Below are positions 23,720 through 30,449 of a stretch of DNA of 64,000 bases, piece after piece (position 1 is the stretch's first letter; each line of letters opens with the position of its first letter). The position numbers and the translations under genes were made by a program. A model generated the notes under the pieces. It was not told where the DNA came from. It saw nothing but the letters and a program-made list of their open reading frames with translations, and did not search any database. The stretch is from Devosia equisanguinis (GTDB lineage: Bacteria > Pseudomonadota > Alphaproteobacteria > Rhizobiales > Devosiaceae), in contig NZ_UZWD01000004.1 of the NCBI RefSeq assembly GCF_900631955.1, forward strand, positions 310,001 to 374,000, written 5' to 3'.

Positions 23720-24916
23720 TCAGGACGCCAAGCGTACTGTGCGCTTGAAAAGCGACGCAGCCCAGAGGCTGATGAGGATCCCCAGGCTCATCGCCGCCAG
23801 AAACACCCAGCCCGATAACGAGCCGGCATGGATGCCCGAGAGCAGCACGCCCACCGTGCAACCCAGCGCCGTCATGGCGCCCCAGCCGAGCAACAGGCCG
23901 CCAACAAGGCCCCGCGCCACATCCGTGCCGGTGAGCCGCCGCGGCTTGAACTGGCCCGCAAGCAGCGAGGTGATCCAGCTGGCTGCGATCAGGCCGATGA
24001 CGAAAAGGCCATTGTTCGAAAGCAGGGCCTCCTTCACGACCGTGGCGCAGCCCCGAAGCCCGTCTAGGCCGAACAGCGAAGAAGGCAGAATGGCCCAGTT
24101 GGTGCCGGCCGTGCGGGCAATGCTGCCCAGTTCGGCGGTGACGCCGAGGGGTGCGACGCGAAAATAGGCCAATGTGGCGATGATGCCGACCAGAGTACCG
24201 GCCACCACCGGCGGCCAGCGACGGAGGAACAAAAGGCTCATGGCTTCGCGCAAGGTTAGCGGGGCACGGGCTTCGCCTGCCCTCGGGCGGGACCACCAGA
24301 TGGCCAGAGCCGCCAGCGCAGCGACCGCGAGCAAAGTGGCAGACAGCCCACCGGCATAGCCAAGGTGATGGGGAAGCCAGAAAATGAAAGCGTTTGACGT
24401 CATGGCGAGAAAAAGGGGATTCCAGGTAAGAAACCCAATGCCGAACCCGACCAATGCGCCGATGATGGCAAAGGGGGAAATAACCGAGCCTTCTGCCAGC
24501 CGATAGAAATGCGCGGACAGGCAGGAGCCGGAAATGGCCATGCCAATGCCGAAGGCAAAGGCGGCGATGACCAGCGTAATGCTGACCGGGCCGATATGCG
24601 CAGTGGGCGGCAGCCGCTCCAGCGCCGGGCTTGGCAGCCAGGCTCCAAAGATCGTCGTGTAGCCGATGGCGCCCACGGCTAATGCGACAAAAATGGCGAT
24701 CACGCCGCCGGCCTCGCGCTTCTCAATCAGGTCGCGGAAATTGCAGTAAAAGCAGAAGCGGCTGCGCTGCAGAACAGCGCCGAATGCCGCGCCCAGCACC
24801 AGGGATAGAGCTAGTGGGCGTCCTTGTGGCCCTTGCGCGTCCAGAGTGAGAAATCCCCAGCCTAGCGCCAGGGCGATGAGGGCAGGCAGGCCATAGCGAA
24901 TGGCAGGATTGGTCAT
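23720..24916 (-). CDS. YeeE/YedE-family sulfur (thiosulfate) transporter
   Basis: A 398-residue membrane protein with about ten helices. The duplicated YeeE/YedE motif is seen as 'LQRSRFCFYCNFRDL', 'GIGMAISGSCLSAHFYRLAE' and 'ALGCTVGVLLSGIHAGSLSG'. The Cys residues in these stretches line the path that relays thiosulfate through the membrane in characterised TsuA proteins. It is downstream of a secreted rhodanese gene on the same strand (67-base gap with a hairpin), so the pair probably handles periplasmic sulfane sulfur. The family also includes selenium-related transporters; thiosulfate is the best inference. Confidence 0.88.
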   Translation of the reverse strand: MTNPAIRYGLPALIALALGWGFLTLDAQGPQGRPLALSLVLGAAFGAVLQRSRFCFYCNFRDLIEKREAGGVIAIFVALAVGAIGYTTIFGAWLPSPALERLPPTAHIGPVSITLVIAAFAFGIGMAISGSCLSAHFYRLAEGSVISPFAIIGALVGFGIGFLTWNPLFLAMTSNAFIFWLPHHLGYAGGLSATLLAVAALAALAIWWSRPRAGEARAPLTLREAMSLLFLRRWPPVVAGTLVGIIATLAYFRVAPLGVTAELGSIARTAGTNWAILPSSLFGLDGLRGCATVVKEALLSNNGLFVIGLIAASWITSLLAGQFKPRRLTGTDVARGLVGGLLLGWGAMTALGCTVGVLLSGIHAGSLSGWVFLAAMSLGILISLWAASLFKRTVRLAS

Positions 24917-24931
24917 TTTTGTCCCCGGGCG

Positions 24932-24957
24932 AGGCGGGCGCCGTGAAGCGCCCGCCT
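24932..24957 (-). terminator. Intercistronic hairpin between rhodanese and YeeE genes
   Basis: AGGCGGGCGC (24932-24941) and GCGCCCGCCT (24948-24957) form a perfect 10-bp stem with a 6-base loop, 26 bases after the rhodanese stop. There is no T tract at once after it, so it may attenuate or protect the upstream mRNA rather than fully terminate. Confidence 0.55.
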
Positions 24958-24982
24958 GATACGAGCCGACTTCGGCTTTGCG

Positions 24983-25912
24983 TCAGATCTTGCCCCAGAC
25001 GGTGCCGGACGGGTTGTCGATCGGAACGCCGACAGCGTTGCCATATTCGGTCCAGGAGCCATCGTAATTGCGCACCTCGTAGCCGAGGATGCGGGAGAGC
25101 ACGAACCAGGTGTGGCTGGAGCGCTCGCCAATGCGGCAATAGGTGATGATCGGCTTGGTGCCATCAATGCCGATGGCGGCGAAGGCGGCCTTGAGTTCAT
25201 CGGCGGACTTAAAGGTGCCGTCCTCGTTGACCGCACCGCCCCAGGGGAAGTTTACCGCGCCAGGAATATGGCCGGCGCGCACCGACAGTTCCTGCACGCC
25301 TTCGGGTGCGAAGATTTCGCCGCTATATTCCTTGGGGCCACGGATGTCGACCAGCGAAACGTCCGCCCCACCTTCGACCACTTCAAGCACGTCGACAAGG
25401 CGCGCACGCAGTGGCGCGGCATCGTCGGGCAGGTCGATGGAAGACGCGGCATATTCCGGCGTTGCCGTGTCGAGCGGCAGCCCCTCGGCTTCCCAGAGCT
25501 TGCGGCCACCATCGAGCAGCTTCACGTCGTGTATGCCGTGAATATCGAACACCCAGGCGCCCCAGGCGGCAAACCAGTTGTTGTTGTCGCCATAAAGCAC
25601 GACCGTCGTGTCCTCGGTGACGCCGGCAGCCTGCAGGATGGCTTCGAGCCCCTGGCTCGAAACAATGTCGCGGCGAACGGTATCGACGAGGTCGGTGTGC
25701 CAGGCGAGGTTTACCGCCCCTGGAATATGGCCACGTTCATAAACGCCGGTATCGACGCTGACTTCGAACACGCGGACATCGGGGTTGGTCAGGTTTTCGG
25801 CCAGCCAATCGGCAGTCACCAGCGCGCCATCCTCGCCAAGTGCTACGGCTGGCACGGCGGCGATGGCTATGGCGGTGGCCACAGCGGTTATGCGCTTGGT
25901 CAGAGCATTCAT
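24983..25912 (-). CDS. Exported sulfurtransferase (tandem rhodanese domains)
   Basis: A 309-residue protein with a Sec signal peptide (hydrophobic residues 9-24, cleavage near 'AVALG'). Two rhodanese domains follow: an N-terminal structural one ('VYERGHIPGAVNLAWHTDLV' with no active Cys; 'VVLYGDNNNWFAAWGAWVF') and a catalytic one ('VSLVDIRGPKEYSGE', 'RAGHIPGAVNFPWG', 'YCRIGERSSHTWF' with active Cys259). It should transfer sulfane sulfur from thiosulfate to an acceptor such as cyanide or a thiol in the periplasm. Its likely operon partner is the YeeE-type transporter, which could import the sulfur species. Confidence 0.92.
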   Translation of the reverse strand: MNALTKRITAVATAIAIAAVPAVALGEDGALVTADWLAENLTNPDVRVFEVSVDTGVYERGHIPGAVNLAWHTDLVDTVRRDIVSSQGLEAILQAAGVTEDTTVVLYGDNNNWFAAWGAWVFDIHGIHDVKLLDGGRKLWEAEGLPLDTATPEYAASSIDLPDDAAPLRARLVDVLEVVEGGADVSLVDIRGPKEYSGEIFAPEGVQELSVRAGHIPGAVNFPWGGAVNEDGTFKSADELKAAFAAIGIDGTKPIITYCRIGERSSHTWFVLSRILGYEVRNYDGSWTEYGNAVGVPIDNPSGTVWGKI

Positions 25913-26147
25913 TCTAAGCCTCGTTCGCTTCCAGTCGCGGCCCTCTGCCGCGCCCCCTAATCATGGCGAAAAGGCGGCGGGGGGATCAAAGCATCAGGGA
26001 CCAAATACCTGCCGAAGCGAACAAAAAAGCTGCTCCCGGAGCCGGGATGGCGCAGAAATTTTGTCTATCAACTTAGTGGACTATTTCATCAAGGTCGCCC
26101 TTGATCGGATGTGTTGGTCTATTGGATTCGTGGTGTGTCGAGCCGCC

Positions 26148-26795
26148 TCAGCCAAGGGCAGATAGGGATTTGCGTCCGACAATCACGTAGCGGCTCACGC
26201 CTCCGGGACATACCGCTGCGCGTGCTTGATTGAGTTCATGGAAGGCTTCGGCCCGCGCAATGTCAAAACCGGCCGCGGCCAATGCCTCTGCGGCCAAGGT
26301 CGCATCCTTGATACCGGCCAGAGGGAAAACCTGTTTTTGGTCGGCGGAAAACCCTGTCCAGAAGCCGTCGACAAGCAGTACCCAGCCGTTCGGGCGAAGC
26401 CATTGGTGGAGTTGCTTGAAAACGAGGTCAGGGCGTTTGAGGTGGCACAGCACCTGGCGCGAAACGATCAGATCGAAACCACCGCCGCCTTGCGGGTCCG
26501 GGCTCATATCCGTTCCCACAATGAAGTCATTGACGCCGAGCTCAGGATGAAGCCGCAGGCCCTCCGCTACCATGTGATTGGACGGCTCAAGGCTCAGAAC
26601 GGGGTAGCCGGCGCCTTTAAGGGCTGCCATCAGCGTGCCGGTGCCTGCACCGTAATCCACTATCCGCGCTTCGGTCGGCAGACCCATAGCGTGGATTATT
26701 GCAATCCAGGCCTCCGCTTCTTCGCGAGGCAGTGTGTGTTCGGTGTCTTCTTCGTATGTCAGGGCCTGCTCGGCTGTGTAGGCTTGGTCGACCAT
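26148..26795 (-). CDS. Class I SAM-dependent methyltransferase
   Basis: A 215-residue protein from ATG 26795. Motif I 'ARIVDYGAGTGTLMAALKGA' binds S-adenosylmethionine, 'VLSLEPSNHMVAEGLRL' holds the acidic motif II, and 'FDLIVSRQVLCHLKRPDLVF' with 'LHQWLRPNGWVLLVDGFW' are motifs post-II and III. It belongs to the UbiE/Methyltransf_25-like group of small-molecule methyltransferases. The acceptor is unknown. It is divergent from the COG0523 GTPase gene; both might share the control region with the Zur-like palindrome, but its direction points away and the link is speculative. Confidence 0.85.
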   Translation of the reverse strand: MVDQAYTAEQALTYEEDTEHTLPREEAEAWIAIIHAMGLPTEARIVDYGAGTGTLMAALKGAGYPVLSLEPSNHMVAEGLRLHPELGVNDFIVGTDMSPDPQGGGGFDLIVSRQVLCHLKRPDLVFKQLHQWLRPNGWVLLVDGFWTGFSADQKQVFPLAGIKDATLAAEALAAAGFDIARAEAFHELNQARAAVCPGGVSRYVIVGRKSLSALG

Positions 26796-26940
26796 CAACT
26801 ACTCCGTCTGCCGTGTCGGGAAGTCGTGCCGGCAGGTCGAGGCGCGCATCCCAGGATGTCCGCCGTAACCCAGCGCCGGGATGAAGGTCGTCACTGCCGC
26901 AGGTTTCAAAAGCCGATCCAGAATAGGGTTGCAAATGTTC

Positions 26941-26958
26941 GTAACGTTATTACGTTAC
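26941..26958. promoter_or_regulatory. Zur-like palindrome upstream of COG0523 GTPase
   Basis: GTAACGTTATTACGTTAC has perfect GTAACG/CGTTAC arms around an AT-only centre. It resembles Fur/Zur-superfamily operators of the GTAAYGTNATNACRTTAC kind. It lies in the divergent gap 26796-27108, about 150 bases before a CobW/COG0523 gene, a class often controlled by Zur. The assignment is inferred from shape and context. Confidence 0.45.
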
Positions 26959-27108
26959 TCCCTGTTGATGCAAGACTGGAATCGGCATGGATTGCGAACT
27001 AACCCTGACGCTAAACCGGCAAAAGGTGTGGAGCTTGTTGCTTCCAGCTACAGAGCGGTCAGCTGGCTCTGAGCGCGGAGTCTCGGAGGTTGGCTTCGGT
27101 GTCTCAAA

Positions 27109-28227
27109 ATGAGCGCTGCCATCGGACATTTCGACAATCCGATACCGGTCTACCTGCTGACGGGATTTCTTGGTTCGGGCAAAACGACGCTGCTTAATCG
27201 CATGCTGCTGGCCGACGGGCCACGTACCGCCGTCATCGTCAACGAGTTCGGGGACGTTGCGATCGACAATGATCTCTTCAAGGTCGACGGAACCGCTTCC
27301 GACCTGATCGAGACGTCAAACGGCTGCATCTGCTGTGAGCCAGGCAATGACATCGTCAGTACCCTGGCGCGACTTTCGGCAGCGATCGACAATGGCGATG
27401 TCAGCGCCGTCGACCGTGTCTTGATCGAAACGACCGGACTGGCCGATCCGGCCCCGATCATCAACCAAATGCTGATCGCAAGCTCGTATTCAATCGCCGG
27501 ACGTTTCTTTGCGCTGGCCTCCGTCATCACCACGCTGGACGCGGTGAAAGGCAAAGAAACAGTCGAAGAGAGGATTCTGGCACACAAGCAGCTTGCCTTC
27601 GCCGATCGCGTCGCGCTGACCAAGGCAGATATGCTGACACAGGCTCAAGCAGATCGCCGCGAAGCCTTGATGGCCCTTGTGGCCCGGATTAACCCCGCGG
27701 CACGGGTCTTCGACATTCAGGATCCCCTGGCACAGCCCGAAAGTCTTCTGGAGCATGGCATCTACGCCCCTGATGGCAGGAGCATGGACGTGATCGGCTG
27801 GCTCAAGGCAGAGAGCCCACTGTCAAAGGCCTTTGGGGCAAAGGACGTCTCGCAGTGGCTCCCCGGCAACCGCCACTCAGATGTCTACACCAAAAGCATG
27901 GTCCTGGACGGCTCCGTCACCTCAAGGCAGGTGACCAGCTTCCTCGATATCCTCATGCGCGCGGCCGGAAATCGGCTGCTGCGGCTCAAAGGCCTGCTCT
28001 CGCTTGCTGATGATCCTGACCGGCCCTACCTCATCCACATCGTGCAAGGTACCTTTCATCCGCCGCAACGACTGGAGCGTTGGCCCAGCGAAGATCGCCG
28101 AACCCGCCTTGTCATCATTGCCGACGGGATCGATGAGATGGCGCTCGAAAGCTTCCTGCAGGTGCTCAAGCCGAAGCGCGTGCGTAAGGCCGAAACTGCT
28201 GCACCAGACACGAAGAGCGAACACTGA
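27109..28227 (+). CDS. CobW/COG0523-family GTPase, putative zinc metallochaperone
   Basis: A 372-residue G3E-family GTPase. Walker A 'GFLGSGKTTLLNRML' (19-33), the metal-binding 'NGCICCEPG' motif (Cys73, Cys75, Cys76), Walker B-like 'VLIETTGLADPAP' and the 'LTKAD' base-recognition motif are all intact. The C-terminal CobW_C domain is present ('RLLRLKGLLSLADDPDRPYL', 'RRTRLVIIADGID'). Such proteins insert or traffic Zn, Co or Ni using GTP; ZNG1/ZigA/YeiR-type members act under zinc starvation. No cobalamin genes are near, and a Zur-like palindrome precedes it, favouring the zinc role. The ATG at 27109 is taken as start. Confidence 0.88.
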   Translation: MSAAIGHFDNPIPVYLLTGFLGSGKTTLLNRMLLADGPRTAVIVNEFGDVAIDNDLFKVDGTASDLIETSNGCICCEPGNDIVSTLARLSAAIDNGDVSAVDRVLIETTGLADPAPIINQMLIASSYSIAGRFFALASVITTLDAVKGKETVEERILAHKQLAFADRVALTKADMLTQAQADRREALMALVARINPAARVFDIQDPLAQPESLLEHGIYAPDGRSMDVIGWLKAESPLSKAFGAKDVSQWLPGNRHSDVYTKSMVLDGSVTSRQVTSFLDILMRAAGNRLLRLKGLLSLADDPDRPYLIHIVQGTFHPPQRLERWPSEDRRTRLVIIADGIDEMALESFLQVLKPKRVRKAETAAPDTKSEH

Positions 28228-28361
28228 AACAGCATGAGTTCGCGGGTTGAACGCGCGCGTCACGCGAGATCGCACCGCTGACGGATCCCGAGCGAACAAG
28301 GTTAAGTACTACTCGCTCAGGATCTCGGCCAGCGAGCTGGTGATCCCTCTGGCATGGGTGG

Positions 28362-29315
28362 CTATTGGGCGACGCGACGCGTCGGGAACAACTGCCAGCC
28401 GGTGCGGGACTGGATGAGCCCCCAGATACCTCCGGGCATGACCAGCGGCACGAGAAAGGCCGTCAGCCCCTGGAAGATCAGGAACAGATCCCCGGCATCG
28501 CGGAACAGTTCGCGCAGCCCGAAATAGATGACGACGCCAATAATCGGCCCCTCGATGGTGCCCAATCCGCCCACGATGACGATGAACAGCACGCGAATCT
28601 TCCAGTCGATATCAAAGGCACCGCTCGGGTCCACATAGAGCACCGACAGATAATAGATGGCGCCGGCCGCGGCGCAGATCGAGGCCGATATGGGAAAGGC
28701 CGCGAGCTGGTTTCGGGCCACCGCAATGCCAACACTGGCGGCGCCCGCTTCATTGTCGCGGATGGCCATGAGGGCCAGTCGGGTCCGGCTGCGCAGCAGC
28801 GCAAAGACGCCGAAAATCGTGAGAGTCGCGAGAGCCAGGGCAAGATAGAAAACCATGTCGGCAAAGCTGGTTGGATCAATACTGGCCGGATTGAGCACGA
28901 TGCCGCGCGAGGAGCCGAGCCATTCCCACTGGCCAAACAGCAGGCGCAGGCTGTCGGCCAGCACCCATGTGCCAATGGAGAAATAGGGCCCCCTGAGCTT
29001 GCGCAGCAAAGCCCACATGGCAAGGCCAACCACCAGCGCCACGAGCGCCGCCGCCAGGATCGCCCAGGCAGGCGAGAGGCCGGTCGTGTTCACCGTCATG
29101 AACAGAACATATGCGCCCAGGCCGACAAAGGCGTGGTGGCCAAAGGACAATAGACCCGTATAGCCGCAGAGCAGGTTCCAACCCTGTGCCATGGCCAGCA
29201 ACAGGAGCACCTCCATGGCCAGGCGCAGGTCAATCGGCAGCAGGATCAAGGCATCGGCTATGGCGGCGAGGCCGAGCGCTGGAAAAGTGAGGCTGGATCG
29301 CAGGAAGGAACTCAT
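28362..29315 (-). CDS. Branched-chain-type ABC transporter permease (LivM-like), orphan
   Basis: A 317-residue inner-membrane protein from ATG 29315 ('MSSFLRSSLTFPALGLAAIA'), with about nine helices. 'GWNLLCGYTGLLSFGHHAFV' and 'GLGAYVLFMTVNTTGLSPAW' are LivM hallmarks, and 'LALMAIRDNEAGAASVGIAV' plus 'VGGLGTIEGPIIGVVIYFGL' form the ATPase-facing loop and family motif. It looks intact, yet no LivH, ATPase or binding-protein gene is adjacent. The ATG overlaps a TGA that ends a nine-codon remnant of the former upstream gene, after which the DNA switches abruptly to a headless tetR gene. It is probably a leftover of a deleted liv operon; it may be silent. Confidence 0.88.
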   Translation of the reverse strand: MSSFLRSSLTFPALGLAAIADALILLPIDLRLAMEVLLLLAMAQGWNLLCGYTGLLSFGHHAFVGLGAYVLFMTVNTTGLSPAWAILAAALVALVVGLAMWALLRKLRGPYFSIGTWVLADSLRLLFGQWEWLGSSRGIVLNPASIDPTSFADMVFYLALALATLTIFGVFALLRSRTRLALMAIRDNEAGAASVGIAVARNQLAAFPISASICAAAGAIYYLSVLYVDPSGAFDIDWKIRVLFIVIVGGLGTIEGPIIGVVIYFGLRELFRDAGDLFLIFQGLTAFLVPLVMPGGIWGLIQSRTGWQLFPTRRVAQ

Positions 29316-29342
29316 TTGCGCCCCCAGGCGAGCAAGGAACCG
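29313..29342 (-). pseudogene. Last codons of a deleted upstream liv-operon gene
   Basis: Read on the minus strand this segment encodes 'GSLLAWGRK' and a TGA stop that overlaps the livM ATG as ATGA, the coupling expected inside an intact liv operon. Upstream of it the reading frame enters antisense tetR sequence and no longer resembles a transporter. I take it as the stump of the gene that preceded livM, possibly livH. Confidence 0.45.
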
Positions 29343-29344
29343 AG

Positions 29345-29758
29345 GTTGTGCTGGCATCCACCTATAGAGGCCGGCTGGACGAGCGCTTCAGCAAGCCCCA
29401 GACTATCCATGACCGCATCGAGGACCTGTTGGCCTTCATCTGGGGCGAGATTGAACGCGCGCCAGGTGAGCAACTGGTGCTTCAGGAAATGACGCTCTAC
29501 GTGCTGCGGGTGCCGCAGGCTGCCCATCTGGCGGCCGAGAAGGAGCGCGAGATCAGGCAGCTCTACGCCGAATGCCTCTCACGTTCCAGCGATGTATCGG
29601 AGGCAGATGCCTCGCGCATCACAGAACTGTCAAACTTCATCTATGCCTGCTTCGTCGGCATCCTCAACCAGTGGCTGGCCACTCGCGACACGCCACTCTT
29701 GCTGACGACGACGCGGCAACTCGTTGACGCTGCCCGGGGCATGTGGACCGAGGGTTGA
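29345..29758 (+). pseudogene. TetR-family regulator lacking its DNA-binding domain
   Basis: About 137 residues beginning '(E)VVLASTYRGRLDERFSKPQ' match the part of a TetR regulator just after the helix-turn-helix, continuing with a ligand-binding helical bundle ('LVLQEMTLYVLRVPQAAHL', 'ITELSNFIYACFVGILNQWL') to TGA at 29756-29758. A full-length member would have about 50 further N-terminal residues with the helix-turn-helix; these are absent, and the upstream DNA belongs to the liv remnant. A GTG at 29348 could start translation but would give a protein unable to bind DNA in the usual way. Confidence 0.7.
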
Positions 29759-29771
29759 ACCCTCAAGACGC

Positions 29772-30449
29772 CTAATCTTCTGCAAGTCGGTAGCCGACAC
29801 CGGCTTCATTGGTGATCAAGCCAGCGCCTTCTGTGCCGAGCTTGGCTCGCAGCTGGCCGACCAACACGCGTAGATATTGAGCATCGTCCCTGTGCGCTGG
29901 ACCCCAGAGCCGCTGCAGAGCGGTCGCATGGGTGACGACGCGGCCGACATTGTCAGCCAGCAGGCAAAGGAGGTCGTATTCCTTTGGTGTAAGGTGAACG
30001 AGCTTGTCGTTGCTGGTGACAAGGCGACGGTCCCTGTCCAGCGCAATTGGTCCGAAGTGCTGCAGGGGAGCGATCACTGGCGCGGCCTCCGTCTGCCTCA
30101 GTGCCACCCGGATGCGGGCCAGGAGTTCGCCAATGCCGAACGGCTTTTCCATATAGTCATTGGCGCCTGCATCGAGGGCGGCAATTTTCTCGACTTCCTG
30201 TTCTCGGGCCGACAGCACGATGATCGGTACGGTGGAAAAGGCACGCACGGTTTCGATGACCTCCTTGCCGTCGCCGTCGGGCAGACCGAGGTCGAGGACG
30301 ATCAGGGCGGGCGCTCGGGTGGCCGCAAGCCGCTTGGCCATGGCGGCGGTGTCGGCGGTTTCGACTTCGAACTCGGAGGCTTCGAGGGCCGGGCGCAAGA
30401 AGCGCTGGATCTGCGGCTCGTCATCGACCACCAGAATGCGCGGCTTCAC
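29772..30449 (-). CDS. kdpE: KdpE, potassium-responsive response regulator
   Basis: A 225-residue OmpR-family regulator. The receiver domain (residues 1-120) has the acidic pocket 'VVDDEP' and phospho-acceptor Asp53 in 'ALIVLDLGLPDGDG', plus 'ANDYMEKPFGIGELLARIRV'. The C-terminal winged helix includes 'LTPKEYDLLCLLADNVGRVV' and 'GQLRAKLGTEGAGLITNEAG'. It is phosphorylated by KdpD and activates the kdpFABC operon at low potassium or osmotic upshift. Its ATG overlaps the kdpD stop (ATGA), and it is the last gene of the kdp run. Confidence 0.97.
   Translation of the reverse strand: MKPRILVVDDEPQIQRFLRPALEASEFEVETADTAAMAKRLAATRAPALIVLDLGLPDGDGKEVIETVRAFSTVPIIVLSAREQEVEKIAALDAGANDYMEKPFGIGELLARIRVALRQTEAAPVIAPLQHFGPIALDRDRRLVTSNDKLVHLTPKEYDLLCLLADNVGRVVTHATALQRLWGPAHRDDAQYLRVLVGQLRAKLGTEGAGLITNEAGVGYRLAED

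Noticed and set aside
26084..26106. ATCAAGG/CCTTGAT inverted repeat (26088-26105) upstream of the rhodanese gene
   Set aside because: A 7-bp stem with a 4-base loop is short enough to be chance and there is no T tract; not called as operator or terminator.
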